DNA of 64,000 bases from Hyphomicrobiales bacterium (GCA_017305935.1 JAFKJU010000022.1:1-64000), one strand, 5' to 3'; shown: positions 23,621 to 31,952, counted from the stretch's first letter. Numbers and translations: made by a program. The notes: generated by a model not told the origin, from the sequence alone.

Positions 23621-24673
23621 TCAGGCCGCGACGCTGGTCTGCGCGCGCGGCAGCGCCTCGACGATGGCGCGCCAGTCGGCGCGTTCGCCGCCGCCTTCCT
23701 TGCGCTTGCCGAAGAACTGGATGATCATCTCGCCCTTGGCGTTGAAGGCCTCGAAGGATGTGACGGTGCCGTCGACGGTCGGTTTGCGCACCGCCCAGGC
23801 CTCGGCGATGTGATCCTGGCGCAGATGCAGGTGGAAGCTCGGATCCATGATGTTGATCCACGGCCCCATCGGCTGGACGTTGGAAATCGGGCCGCCATGG
23901 ATCTGCACCATGCCGCGATTGGCGACGAAGCACATGATCGCGGTGCCGGCATCGGCTGCGGCGCGCAGCATGTCGGCGACGGCGCCGTCCGCCAGCTTCC
24001 AGGCATAATCCTCGCCGACGATGCGGATGGCGCGGGCACGGCCGATCTTCAGCTTCTTCAGCATGCCGAAGAACTGGTGGGTGTCGGTCATCTTGCTCCA
24101 CTGGTCGCGCAGGCTTTCCTGTGTCACGGACGGATCGTCCTCCTCGCTGCTGGCAAGCGTCTCGGCGGTGAAGTCCTGCGACTGGTCGTCGAGACACAGG
24201 TCCGCGACGAGGGCACGATAGGCGTCCACGTTCGACGTCGGCCGCAGGTGCAGCTTGAAGACGGCATCGCCGGCCTTGTCGAAATATTGCAGGCTGAGGC
24301 GCTCGTTGTCGCCATCCTTCTTGGTGACGGCAAAGCCGTGCGCCCAGACAGTGTTGAAGATGCGCATGTCCATGTTCTCGCCGAGCGTCAGCGACACGTG
24401 GTCGGCGATCTTGATGGTCTCGAACTCGCCGATCTTCTCATGCACGGCGCTTTCGTTGCGGGTGAGCGCCATGACCTCGCCCAGTTCCTTGACGCGCTCC
24501 AGCAGACGGTTCGGATGGGAGTCGATGCGGGTGGCGGTCAGCCCGACTTCCGCGGCGACCAGCGCTGCTTCCGAAATGCCGAGATTGGCGGCGATGTCGC
24601 GCTCGCGCAGCTTGGCGTTCTCGGCGCGGTAGGCGCGGATGTCGGCGGGCGTGGGGGAGATCTGTGCAGTCAT
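23621..24673 (-). CDS. hmuS: Hemin-degrading/heme-trafficking protein HmuS
   Basis: 350-residue cytosolic protein built of two HemS-type repeats (starting about residues 15 and 190). The conserved heme-ligand region is visible as MCFVANRGMVQIHGGPI with the proximal His-rich stretch HLHLRQDHIAEAW. HmuS relatives bind imported heme and pass it on or cleave it. It lies 7 bases after hmuP. A separate IsdG-type oxygenase is encoded at 27745, so HmuS here may act mainly as a carrier. Confidence 0.94.
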   Translation of the reverse strand: MTAQISPTPADIRAYRAENAKLRERDIAANLGISEAALVAAEVGLTATRIDSHPNRLLERVKELGEVMALTRNESAVHEKIGEFETIKIADHVSLTLGENMDMRIFNTVWAHGFAVTKKDGDNERLSLQYFDKAGDAVFKLHLRPTSNVDAYRALVADLCLDDQSQDFTAETLASSEEDDPSVTQESLRDQWSKMTDTHQFFGMLKKLKIGRARAIRIVGEDYAWKLADGAVADMLRAAADAGTAIMCFVANRGMVQIHGGPISNVQPMGPWINIMDPSFHLHLRQDHIAEAWAVRKPTVDGTVTSFEAFNAKGEMIIQFFGKRKEGGGERADWRAIVEALPRAQTSVAA

Positions 24674-24680
24674 GATAAAC

Positions 24681-24863
24681 CTATTTGTTGAGAATGAGCT
24701 TGCCCTGGCGGGTGATCTTCATCCGGTAGACGGACCCTTCGTGCAGGATGGCGATTTCCTTGCCGCCGCGAAACAGCTCGGCGGCCTCGATGACCCGCAT
24801 GTCGCGGGGGAGTGCGGCTGGTGAAACAGGAGCCTCGGGGGCATCGGGGGCGTCGGCAATCAT
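24681..24863 (-). CDS. hmuP: HemP/HmuP family heme regulator
   Basis: 60 residues; the C-terminal third has the family signature EGSVYRMKITRQGKLILNK, with LFRGGKEIAILH before it. In Bradyrhizobium HmuP is a co-activator with Irr of heme-uptake genes. It is the first gene of hmuPSTUV, 7 bases before hmuS. ATG 24863 is the only start that keeps the small size; the upstream frame to 24939 lacks a ribosome site. Confidence 0.9.
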   Translation of the reverse strand: MIADAPDAPEAPVSPAALPRDMRVIEAAELFRGGKEIAILHEGSVYRMKITRQGKLILNK

Positions 24864-24923
24864 ATCGCTGTGGGTATCTCCGGCGCGCGGCCGGCAACGG
24901 ACGCGACAGGGTGGAAATTATCT

Positions 24924-24938
24924 TGATTTCATAATTCA
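24924..24938. promoter_or_regulatory. RirA-type iron-responsive box (IRO)
   Basis: TGATTTCATAATTCA is an exact TGA-N9-TCA, the iron-responsive operator of RirA in rhizobia. It lies in the 176-base divergent region between hmuP (24863) and the secreted protein-tonB genes (25040), where it could repress both when iron is sufficient. Confidence 0.65.
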
Positions 24939-25039
24939 TGTTTTTTAAGGTGGCAATACAGGACTTGAGTTATCAACTTTATCGGCCGCGCCCCGGGGAT
25001 CGTCCCGGCTCGCGGCCATGACAGCGTTTAGAGGGACAT

Positions 25040-25462
25040 ATGAAGACGTTTGCGATGCAGGCCGCCGCGATTGCGCTGGCGATCTTGCCGGCGGCCGGTG
25101 CTGGCGCCCAGGAAGCCAAGCCGGGGCTGGAAGTCGAGCTGAACGCGCTCGCGCCGTCGCAGAAGGGTTGCATGATCACCTTCGTCGCGAAAAACGATAT
25201 GCCCACGGCCATCGGCAAAATCTCTTTCGAACTCGCCTTCTTCAACGAAAAGAACGTGGTCGACCGCATCACGGTGCTGGATTTCCGCGATCTGCCGGTT
25301 GGCAAGAAGCGCGTGCGCCAGTTCGACATGCCCAACGTCAAATGCGAGAGCATCAGCCGCATCATCGTCAATGACACGCCGGTCTGCGAAGGCCCGGCCG
25401 CCGGCGAATGCATGAAAAGCCTGACCACACGCTCGCAGATTTCTGTGCCGTTCGAAGGTTGA
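25040..25462 (+). CDS. Small secreted protein upstream of tonB
   Basis: 140 residues with a signal peptide (MKTFAMQAAAIALAILPAAGAGAQ) and a beta-rich mature domain with three to four cysteines (QKGCMITF, NVKCESIS, TPVCEGPAAGECMK). I cannot name a function. Similar small secreted proteins are found beside exbB-exbD-tonB or hmu genes in rhizobia and Brucella, which fits its place between the iron box and tonB. Shine-Dalgarno GAGGGACAT precedes ATG 25040. Periplasmic; possibly an accessory of TonB-dependent uptake. Confidence 0.78.
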   Translation: MKTFAMQAAAIALAILPAAGAGAQEAKPGLEVELNALAPSQKGCMITFVAKNDMPTAIGKISFELAFFNEKNVVDRITVLDFRDLPVGKKRVRQFDMPNVKCESISRIIVNDTPVCEGPAAGECMKSLTTRSQISVPFEG

Positions 25463-25528
25463 CGCGGCCGGGCGCAGGCCCGGCGAGGTGATGGCGGCAG
25501 GCGGCCGCCCGTGTTGAAAGGATCGAGG

Positions 25529-26833
25529 ATGGTCTATTCCAGGAAAATGCGGGCGGACGCCGTTGCCGTTCACACTCTGCCGACCGGGCGGGGCGTCAAC
25601 GACAATATTCCGGGCCTGGTGCCGGGGCACCAGATGTCCGATCTCGATGGCGTTCCACGCCAGCCCGCGGCCGAGACCGTCATCCATTACGCCCGCATCG
25701 CTCAGATCGGCTCCTTCCCCGAAAACGCGGCCGATGCGCCGGCGCAGCCGGCCGAGACGACGATGCCGACGCTCGATGACGGCGCGGAACGCGAGGCGGC
25801 GGCGAAGCCGAAGCGCGCGGCGCGCAGCATCGCCGCCGGGCTGATGTCCTGCCTGGCCCATGCCGCTGTCTTCTCGCTGCTGGCCGTGACCATGGTGGCG
25901 GTGCCGGAAGAGCCGGTGGAAGAGGCGGGCGCCGTCGTTTCCGTGACCATGCTCGGCGAAAACGAATTCGACCAGCTTGCCGCCGGCGACCCTGAAATCG
26001 TCGAATCAGAGGAAGTGCAACCCGAGGAGCTGACGCCCGCCGAGCCGGAGCCGGTGGTGACCCAGCCGGTGCAGGCAGCGCAAGCTGTCGCGCCGACCGA
26101 GGTGCAGCCGGAAACGCCGCCGGTCGAGCCGCAGGAGCCGATGGTTTCCAACGAGCCGGACGTCCTGACTTCGATCGTTCCGGCCGAGCCGATGGTCGCC
26201 CAGGCAGCCCCTGTCATGGCGCCGGCCGAACCGGTCGAGCCCGTCGAGGCGATGACGCCGACCGCGGTCGCTCCGGTCGAGCCGCAGGACATTCAGCCTC
26301 CGGAGCCGGAAAAGCCCGTCGAGCAACCCGTCATCCAGAAGCCCGAACCGAAGAAGCCGGTGGCCCGCGAAAAGCCGGTGGAAAAGCCGAAGCCGAAGAA
26401 GAAGCCGACGCCGAAAAAGGCTGGCTCGAAGGGTGACGCCGCCGAAGATCGCAAGCGCGGTTCGGCCGACGGTTCCGAGGCCGCCAACGCCAATCGCGAC
26501 GGTTCGCGCACTGCGGGCCGCAGCGCCACGGGCGCCGGCAGCGCCGCCGTCGCCAACTATCCCGGCAAGGTGCAGTCGAAGATCCGCCGCTCGGTGCGCG
26601 TTCCCTCCGCCTTCCGGCGCGAGCGTGCCTCGATGAGCGTGCGGGTACGGCTGACCATCGTTTCCTCGGGCCAACTCGGCGGCGTTTCGGTGGCGCGCAG
26701 CTCCGGCGTTTCCGAGCTGGACGAAGCCGTCGTCAACGGCGTGCGCCGCGCCGCGCCCTTCCCGCCCTTGCCGCCGGAATGGGGCAAGCCGAGCTGGACC
26801 TTCACCCAGGAAGTTCAGGTGACCGGCCGCTGA
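25529..26833 (+). CDS. tonB: Energy transducer TonB
   Basis: 434 residues. A cytoplasmic stretch of about 95 residues is followed by one helix (GLMSCLAHAAVFSLLAVTMVAV), a long Pro/Glu/Val- and Pro/Lys-rich periplasmic spacer (about 150-310) and a TonB C-terminal domain (YPGKVQSKIRRSVRVP to the end, GVSELDEAVVNGVRRAAPFPPLP). The long N-terminal extension before the helix is characteristic of rhizobial TonB. It transmits proton-motive force to heme and siderophore receptors; exbBD are not in the window. ATG 25529 chosen by AAGGATCGAGG; terminator follows. Confidence 0.93.
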   Translation: MVYSRKMRADAVAVHTLPTGRGVNDNIPGLVPGHQMSDLDGVPRQPAAETVIHYARIAQIGSFPENAADAPAQPAETTMPTLDDGAEREAAAKPKRAARSIAAGLMSCLAHAAVFSLLAVTMVAVPEEPVEEAGAVVSVTMLGENEFDQLAAGDPEIVESEEVQPEELTPAEPEPVVTQPVQAAQAVAPTEVQPETPPVEPQEPMVSNEPDVLTSIVPAEPMVAQAAPVMAPAEPVEPVEAMTPTAVAPVEPQDIQPPEPEKPVEQPVIQKPEPKKPVAREKPVEKPKPKKKPTPKKAGSKGDAAEDRKRGSADGSEAANANRDGSRTAGRSATGAGSAAVANYPGKVQSKIRRSVRVPSAFRRERASMSVRVRLTIVSSGQLGGVSVARSSGVSELDEAVVNGVRRAAPFPPLPPEWGKPSWTFTQEVQVTGR

Positions 26834-26861
26834 GCGCGGCCGTCACAGGGATGAAAATTCT

Positions 26862-26893
26862 AAACCTGCGCTGCTTTCGGCGCAGGTTTTTTG
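26862..26893 (+). terminator. Rho-independent terminator after tonB
   Basis: AAACCTGCGC, 8-base loop, and exact complement, followed by a run of six T. Ends the tonB transcript, so the DUF2325 operon has its own promoter in the AT-rich stretch 26896-27047. Confidence 0.88.
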
Positions 26894-27047
26894 TTTTAAA
26901 TCAATGTTATAAAATATGAGTTATTCGCTCCAGTTTATACTTTACTCCTATAATCAAGTTTAATATGGTGCGCCCGTGCCCGGCCGAGAGTCGGTGGAGC
27001 AATTCCCGTCGGAATTGCGTTTGAGAGAGATCGCGGACGGAGAGGGT

Positions 27048-27455
27048 ATGGCCAAGAAATTGCGCAAGCAGAACAACCGCCAGGCAGCGGCGGCGGGCGG
27101 CGAGATGGCGGACAAGCGCGGCGGGGCCAGCAGCCTGGATGGACGCAGCTTCCTTTATGTCGGCGGCCGCGACTGCCAGGTGGCGCATCTGAGGGAAATC
27201 GCCAGCCGCCACGGCGCCGAGCTCATCCACCATGATGGGGGCCTGCGCGAAGCGGTGTCGCGCATCGATACCGTGCTTCCCTCGGTCGATTGCGTCTTCT
27301 GCCCGATCGACTGCATCAGCCACGACGCATGTCTTCGGGTGAAGACCGGCTGCAAGAAGTTCGGCAAGGCGTTCATTCCCTTGCGCAACGGCAGCAAGTC
27401 GAGCCTGGAGCGGGCTTTGTTGACGATTCAGGAACGGGAAGCGAACAATGGATGA
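27048..27455 (+). CDS. DUF2325-domain protein
   Basis: 135 residues. After a basic N-terminus (KKLRKQNNRQ) the DUF2325 domain follows: SFLYVGGRDCQVAHLREIASRHGAELIHHDGG, then DCVFCPIDCISHDACLRVKTGCKKFGKAFIPLRNGS. Five cysteines lie within about 22 residues, suggesting metal or heme binding. It overlaps the next gene by 8 bases and is two genes upstream of the heme oxygenase, so a role in heme or iron handling is suggested by context only. ATG 27048 has GGAGAGGGT just before it; an earlier start at 26976 is possible. Confidence 0.82.
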   Translation: MAKKLRKQNNRQAAAAGGEMADKRGGASSLDGRSFLYVGGRDCQVAHLREIASRHGAELIHHDGGLREAVSRIDTVLPSVDCVFCPIDCISHDACLRVKTGCKKFGKAFIPLRNGSKSSLERALLTIQEREANNG

Positions 27456-27708
27456 GAGCAAGCTGACTGGCTTCGGGTTGCTGGGGCTGCATCGCCTGGT
27501 GGCGAGCCGTGGCGACGGGCTGGTGCCGGAGCTTTACGATGCGCTGATGCGCGAGGCCCTTTGGCGCGAGGATCATCCGAACGTGGTGAAATTCCCCGCC
27601 TGGGCGACGCGCCGTCCCGGCGATGCGGCGGAAACGCCGGTCGAGGCCAAAGTGCTTGCCTTTGCGCTGCCGGTGGTGGAAAAACGGGATGAGCGTCAGG
27701 CCCGCTGA
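27448..27708 (+). CDS. Small hypothetical protein, heme-oxygenase operon
   Basis: 86 residues, no signal peptide or membrane segment; starts MDESKLTGFGLLGLHRLVASRGDGLV. I recognise no family. Its start overlaps the DUF2325 stop by 8 bases and its stop is 36 bases before the heme oxygenase gene, so it is the middle gene of a three-gene unit. Codon use fits the neighbours. Confidence 0.65.
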   Translation: MDESKLTGFGLLGLHRLVASRGDGLVPELYDALMREALWREDHPNVVKFPAWATRRPGDAAETPVEAKVLAFALPVVEKRDERQAR

Positions 27709-27744
27709 TCGGGCCGAGACGGAATAGAGTTGGAGGACGAAGGC

Positions 27745-28059
27745 ATGTTCGTGGCGATGAATCGTTTCAAGGTGGCGACGGGTCAGGAAGAGGCTTTCGA
27801 AGCCATCTGGCGCAACCGCAATTCGACGCTGAAAGACATGCCGGGTTTCGTGCAGTTCCACATGCTGCGCGGCAAGACGTTTGCCGAAGACGGCTATACG
27901 CTCTACGCCTCGCACACCATCTGGGACAGCGAGCAGCATTTTTCCGACTGGACGAAGTCGGAAAATTTCCGCGCCGCCCACCGCAATGCCGGCGACCACA
28001 AGGCCATCTATCTCGGGCCGCCGGTCTTCGAAGGGTTTAATGCCGTCGAAGGTATCTGA
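27745..28059 (+). CDS. IsdG-type heme oxygenase (HmuQ/HmuD-like, ABM fold)
   Basis: 104-residue antibiotic-biosynthesis-monooxygenase-fold protein. The opening MFVAMNRFKV, the middle GFVQFHMLRG and the end FRAAHRNAGDHKAIYLGPPVFEGF match the heme-degrading HmuQ/HmuD/BhuQ proteins of Bradyrhizobium and Brucella as I remember them. It would release iron from heme imported by HmuTUV. ATG 27745 is preceded by GGAGGACGAAGG. Its stop is followed by a copy of the dispersed palindromic repeat. HmuQ is the likely name but I leave the symbol open. Confidence 0.82.
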   Translation: MFVAMNRFKVATGQEEAFEAIWRNRNSTLKDMPGFVQFHMLRGKTFAEDGYTLYASHTIWDSEQHFSDWTKSENFRAAHRNAGDHKAIYLGPPVFEGFNAVEGI

Positions 28060-28074
28060 GTTGTTTCGTTCGGC

Positions 28075-28120
28075 GCATTTCCGAACGAAAAACCACCTCA
28101 CACTTTTCCTGGAAATTCTT
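28075..28120. repeat. Dispersed palindromic intergenic repeat, copy C
   Basis: Runs from GCATTTCCGAACGAAAAACC to CACTTTTCCTGGAAATTCTT between the convergent heme oxygenase and DUF423 genes. The first base of the DUF423 stop codon touches its edge. Confidence 0.7.
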
Positions 28121-28494
28121 TACGGCATCCGGGGCCTGAAAAGGGCCCCGACGCCGACCGCCAGCCAGCCGGCCATCATGACGATGCCGCCCGTGGGCGC
28201 CGCCATCGGAAACAGGCCGTTGCCGGATGAATGGCGATAGACCAGATCCCCCGCAAACAGCACCGTCCCGAGGCCGAGCAGCAGGCTGGCGGCATTGCCG
28301 GTGCGCAGACGCTCGCCGGCGGCGTGGATGGCGACCAGCGCCGGCGCATGCACGAGGCACATCTGCGCCGCATTGCCGAGCAGATGGCCATCCCCGAGAT
28401 GCGAGGCGGCCGCGGCAAGCGCCACGCCGGTGATGCCGAGCAGGCCGGCCAGCAGCAAAGAGGGCGAGGGCGAGGCAGTGGACGGCATGGTCAT
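28120..28494 (-). CDS. DUF423 family membrane protein
   Basis: 124 residues with four predicted helices; the DUF423 pattern is visible as LLLAGLLGITGVALAAAASHL and GDLVYRHSSGNGLFPMAAPTGGIVMMAGWLAVG. Function unknown. Its ATG overlaps the stop of the globin gene by four bases (28491-28494), so the two are translationally coupled. The alternative in-frame ATG is at 28488. Confidence 0.88.
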   Translation of the reverse strand: MTMPSTASPSPSLLLAGLLGITGVALAAAASHLGDGHLLGNAAQMCLVHAPALVAIHAAGERLRTGNAASLLLGLGTVLFAGDLVYRHSSGNGLFPMAAPTGGIVMMAGWLAVGVGALFRPRMP

Positions 28495-28877
28495 TCCCTG
28501 TTCTGCATGTGGTGGGCAAGACGCTCGACCGGCGCCCAGATGATATCGCGCAATTTTGCGTTGGCGATGGTCTCCTCCATCGCCAAGCGGAAGCAGAGCA
28601 GCCATTCGTCGCGTTCGGCCGGTCCGATTTCCGCGATGAAATGCCGCCGCCGCAGCATCGGATGGCCATGCTTCTCGACATAGACCGGCGGGCCTCCGAG
28701 ATAGCCGGTGAGATAATCGTAGAGCTTCTGCTGGGAACTGCCGAGATCGGCGGGGTGAAGGGCGCGGCAGCGCGCCGCTTGCGGCAGCGTGTCCATCAGC
28801 GTGTAGAAACGCTCGGTGAGCGCGCGCACCGTCGCATCGCCGCCGATGGCTTCGTAAAGCGTGATGGTTTCTGTCAT
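28491..28877 (-). CDS. Group II truncated hemoglobin
   Basis: 128-residue globin. The order is TLYEAIGGDATVRALTERFYTLMDTLP (helices A-B), YDYLTGYLGGPPVYVEKHGHPMLRRRHFIAEIG with the proximal His of helix F in RRRHFIAEIG, and ERDEWLLCFRLAME. The Tyr in RFYTLMD is the usual B10 residue. Such globins bind oxygen, NO or peroxide. First gene of a two-gene unit with DUF423. Located near heme uptake genes, which may be coincidental. ATG 28877 chosen as it opens MTETITLYEAIGG. Confidence 0.9.
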   Translation of the reverse strand: MTETITLYEAIGGDATVRALTERFYTLMDTLPQAARCRALHPADLGSSQQKLYDYLTGYLGGPPVYVEKHGHPMLRRRHFIAEIGPAERDEWLLCFRLAMEETIANAKLRDIIWAPVERLAHHMQNRE

Positions 28878-29001
28878 CGCCCCGTCCGTTTCATCGTGTT
28901 CATATGGCTTACATGCCGTCTTCTCGGCCTGCATTCAATGGAAAAGCGTCAGCTGCGACCTTTCGGCGAGCCGGCCTCGCCCAGGCGCCTATCTTGACAA
29001 A

Positions 29002-29015
29002 ACCGTCCAGACGGT
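29002..29015. promoter_or_regulatory. TetR-family operator overlapping the tetR-smr promoter
   Basis: Perfect palindrome ACCGTC-CA-GACGGT lies just after a TTGACA (28994-28999) and before TATCTTTATAAGG, i.e. inside the promoter of the TetR gene starting at 29029. This position is typical of autorepression. Confidence 0.65.
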
Positions 29016-29028
29016 ATCTTTATAAGGC

Positions 29029-29592
29029 ATGTCAGAATCGCATCGCCGCAAGAAACAGCCTGAACGTGTCCGCCGGCAACTCGTCGATGTCGCCGCGCGC
29101 ATCGCTTCCGAGCAGGGGGTGGGCGCCGTCACCCTCGACGCTGTGGCCCAGGCCGCCGGCGTCAGCAAGGGCGGGCTGCTGCATCATTTTCCCGGCAAGC
29201 TGCCGCTGCTCGACGGATTGTTCGAGCATCTGGTCGAGGAGTTCGACCGGGCGCTGGCCGAGGAAATGCGCCAAGATCCGGTGGCGCAGGGGCGATTTTC
29301 CCGCGCCTATCTGCGCGTCGTCGCCGACCTGCGCGACAACCCGGTCGAAAGCCGGCAATGGGCGGGCCTGACCATGGCGATGCTGAACGAGCCGCATCTG
29401 CGCGAGCGCTGGCGGGCTTGGGTCGAGCAGCGCAACACCGATTATGTCGGCACGGATTCCTCCGTTTCCGCTCTCATCGTCCGACTCGCCGCCGACGGGC
29501 TCTGGCTTGCGGACGTCACCGATTGCCAGACGATCGACCCGGAGGCGCGCAAGGCGCTGGTCGAGCGACTGGTGGCGATGACGCTGGCCTGA
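29029..29592 (+). CDS. TetR-family repressor of the SMR exporter
   Basis: 187 residues. DNA-binding domain at the N-terminus: RQLVDVAARIASEQGVGAVTLDAVAQAAGVSKGGLLHHFPGK. The C-terminal part (from about 80) is a TetR_C domain that ends ARKALVERLVAMTLA. It is 18 bases upstream of the SMR gene and its own promoter contains a palindromic operator, so it probably represses both genes until a cationic compound binds. Confidence 0.88.
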   Translation: MSESHRRKKQPERVRRQLVDVAARIASEQGVGAVTLDAVAQAAGVSKGGLLHHFPGKLPLLDGLFEHLVEEFDRALAEEMRQDPVAQGRFSRAYLRVVADLRDNPVESRQWAGLTMAMLNEPHLRERWRAWVEQRNTDYVGTDSSVSALIVRLAADGLWLADVTDCQTIDPEARKALVERLVAMTLA

Positions 29593-29610
29593 CGATTGGA
29601 GCAAAGGCCG

Positions 29611-29952
29611 ATGAGCCCGACGATGTTGTATGCCCTTTTGTTCACCGCCATCGGCCTCGAAGTCGCCGGCACGTCGGCGCTGCAGATGTCGCAGCAGTTC
29701 ACCCGGCCGTGGCCGACGCTGGCAATGATCCTTTGCTATGTCGCCTCCTTCTATTGCCTGTCGCATGTGCTGCGCACCATTCCGGTCGGGCTGACCTATG
29801 CGATCTGGAGCGGGCTCGGCATCGTGCTGATCTCGGCGGTCGGTTATTTCTTCTTCCGGCAGACGCTGGATCTGGCGGCGATTATCGGCCTCGGGCTGAT
29901 CATCGCCGGCGTGCTGGTCGTCAATATGTTTTCCAACAGCATTTCGCATTAA
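29611..29952 (+). CDS. SMR-family multidrug/quaternary ammonium exporter
   Basis: 113 residues with four helices, as usual for EmrE/SugE-type exporters that work as antiparallel dimers. The essential Glu of helix 1 is present in AIGLEVAGTSALQMS, and the family phrase GLTYAIWSGLGIVLISAVGYFFFRQ is complete. The start at ATG 29611 follows GGAGCAAAGG. Downstream of the TetR repressor in one transcription unit. Confidence 0.92.
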   Translation: MSPTMLYALLFTAIGLEVAGTSALQMSQQFTRPWPTLAMILCYVASFYCLSHVLRTIPVGLTYAIWSGLGIVLISAVGYFFFRQTLDLAAIIGLGLIIAGVLVVNMFSNSISH

Positions 29953-30109
29953 ATTGCCGCTGCAACCTCAAGTCCCTCTTGCGTGGCGGTTCCGCATGGC
30001 TATTCGATAGCGATGGACCACGGACGACGGGAACAAGTTGCCGCCTCATCGCTTTGGCCCTGACAGCAATTTTTTCCGCATCGCAAATGTCAGAGAGGAG
30101 GCCGTCGTG

Positions 30110-30895
30110 ATGGCCATACGCACCGTGGTCTGGGGTGAAAACATCCACGAACAGACGAACGAGATCGTCGCCGGCATCTACCCGAAGGGAATGCATGTCA
30201 CCATCGCCGAGGCGCTGAACGCCGATCCGGCCATCGAGGCGACCACCGCGACCTTGCAGGAGCCGGAGCATGGCCTCAGCGAAGAGCGTCTCGCCCGCAC
30301 CGACGTTCTCACCTGGTGGGGCCACAAGGACCACGGCGCGGTTTCCGACGAAGTGGTCGAGCGTGTCGCGCGCCGCGTCTGGGAAGGCATGGGCCTGATC
30401 GTGTTGCATTCCGGGCATTTCTCCAAGATCTTCAAGCGCCTGATGGGCACGCCTTGCGCGCTGAAATGGCGCGAGGCCGGCGAGCGCGAGCGGTTGTGGG
30501 TCATCAATCCGCGCCATCCCATCGCCGCCGGCCTCGACGAGAGCTTCGTCGTCGAATACGAGGAAATGTATGGCGAGCAGTTCTCCGTGCCGGAGCCGCT
30601 CGAAACCGTCTTCATCTCCTGGTTCCAGGGCGGCGAAGTGTTCCGCTCGGGTCTCACCTGGCGGCGCGGCGCCGGCAATGTCTTCTATTTCCGTCCCGGC
30701 CACGAAACCTATCCGACCTACCACGACGCCAATGTCCGCAAGGTGCTCGTGAATGCCGTCAAATGGGCCTACAATCCGCAAGGCGACCTGAAATCGATCA
30801 ACGAGGCTCCGAACGTCCCGGTGGAACAGGCGCTGGAGCCGATCGAGGAGCGCGGACCGAGATTGCACCAGGCCGGCGAGGCCGGTTATCGCTGA
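30110..30895 (+). CDS. thuA: ThuA-like protein (trehalose/disaccharide utilisation)
   Basis: 261-residue ThuA domain protein with a class I glutamine-amidotransferase-like fold. Visible marks: [22 protein letters not shown] at the start, [27 protein letters not shown] and [13 protein letters not shown]. In S. meliloti ThuA and ThuB convert trehalose, palatinose or sucrose through 3-keto derivatives. ATG 30110 has GAGAGGAGG before it. It is 10 bases upstream of thuB. The thuEFGK transporter genes are absent here. Confidence 0.9.
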   Translation: MAIRTVVWGENIHEQTNEIVAGIYPKGMHVTIAEALNADPAIEATTATLQEPEHGLSEERLARTDVLTWWGHKDHGAVSDEVVERVARRVWEGMGLIVLHSGHFSKIFKRLMGTPCALKWREAGERERLWVINPRHPIAAGLDESFVVEYEEMYGEQFSVPEPLETVFISWFQGGEVFRSGLTWRRGAGNVFYFRPGHETYPTYHDANVRKVLVNAVKWAYNPQGDLKSINEAPNVPVEQALEPIEERGPRLHQAGEAGYR

Positions 30896-30905
30896 GGGAA
30901 CTTCC

Positions 30906-31952
30906 ATGCGTCTGGTCATTCTCGGAACCGGCGGCATGGCCAATAGCCATGCCAAGAATTTTCAGGCGATCGACGGCGTCGAGGTCGTCGCCGCCGTCGA
31001 TGTCGATGCCGCGCGCGTCAACGCCTTTGCCGACCTGCACGGCATCGAGCGCCGCTTCATCTCGCTCGACGAGGCGATCGCCTGGGGCGGCTTCGATGCG
31101 GCGACCAATGTCACGCCCGACCGCATCCATCATCCGACGACGCTGGCGTTGATCGCCGCCGGCAAGCATGTCATGTGCGAAAAGCCGCTGGCGGAGACCT
31201 ATGAGAAGGCGCTGGAGATGACGCAGGCGGCCGAAGCCGCCGGCATCATCAATATGGTGAACCTCACCTATCGCAATGTCGCGCCATTGCAGAAGGCGCG
31301 CGAGATCGTGCTTTCCGGCGAGATCGGCGGCGTCAAGCATGTGGAGGCCTCCTATCTGCAGAGTTGGCTGGTGTCGCGCGCCTGGGGCGACTGGCGCACG
31401 GAATCGCAATGGCTATGGCGGCTCTCCACCGGCCACGGCTCCAATGGCGTGCTCGGCGATATCGGCATCCACATCCTCGATTTTGCCTCCTATGGCGCGG
31501 CTGCCGACATCGAACACGTCTTCGCGCGGCTCAAAACCTTCGACAAGGTTCAAGGCGGGTCGATCGGCGACTACAAGCTCGATGCCAATGACAGCTTCAC
31601 CATGTCGGTGGATTTTTCCAACGGCGCGCTCGGCGTCGTCCATGCCAGCCGCTGGGCGACCGGCCATCTCAACGAATTGCGCCTGCGCATCTATGGCGAG
31701 AAGGGCGGGCTGGAAATCAGCCACAGCACGGAAGGCTCGTCGCTGCGCGGCTGCCTCGGCGCAGACGCCGAAACCGCCACCTGGCGCACGCTCGATGCCG
31801 GCATGGTGCCGACCAATTACATGCGCTTCGCCGATGCAGTGCGCACCGGCATTCCGCCCGATCCCGCTTTCCGCCACGCAGCCGACCTGCAAAAAATCCT
31901 CGATCTCGCCATCCTCACCGAAAAGGAGCGTTGCGAGCGCGGCATCGTGTAG
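30906..31952 (+). CDS. thuB: ThuB-like Gfo/Idh/MocA oxidoreductase
   Basis: 348 residues. The NAD(P)-binding start is VILGTGGMANSHAKNFQ; the family signature follows in HVMCEKPLAETYEKA (catalytic Lys in EKP) and the C-terminal alpha/beta part includes the motif GDIGIHILDFASYG. Pairing with ThuA indicates the 3-keto-disaccharide pathway. It follows thuA by 10 bases with GAGGGAACTTCC as ribosome site. Confidence 0.9.
   Translation: MRLVILGTGGMANSHAKNFQAIDGVEVVAAVDVDAARVNAFADLHGIERRFISLDEAIAWGGFDAATNVTPDRIHHPTTLALIAAGKHVMCEKPLAETYEKALEMTQAAEAAGIINMVNLTYRNVAPLQKAREIVLSGEIGGVKHVEASYLQSWLVSRAWGDWRTESQWLWRLSTGHGSNGVLGDIGIHILDFASYGAAADIEHVFARLKTFDKVQGGSIGDYKLDANDSFTMSVDFSNGALGVVHASRWATGHLNELRLRIYGEKGGLEISHSTEGSSLRGCLGADAETATWRTLDAGMVPTNYMRFADAVRTGIPPDPAFRHAADLQKILDLAILTEKERCERGIV

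Noticed and set aside
21768..23813. 681-residue open frame on the plus strand
   Set aside because: Antisense to hmuU and hmuT. No recognisable domain.
26917..26935. Possible second RirA box before the DUF2325 operon
   Set aside because: TGA-N9-TCC instead of TCA; one mismatch in a six-base motif is too weak to call in AT-rich DNA.
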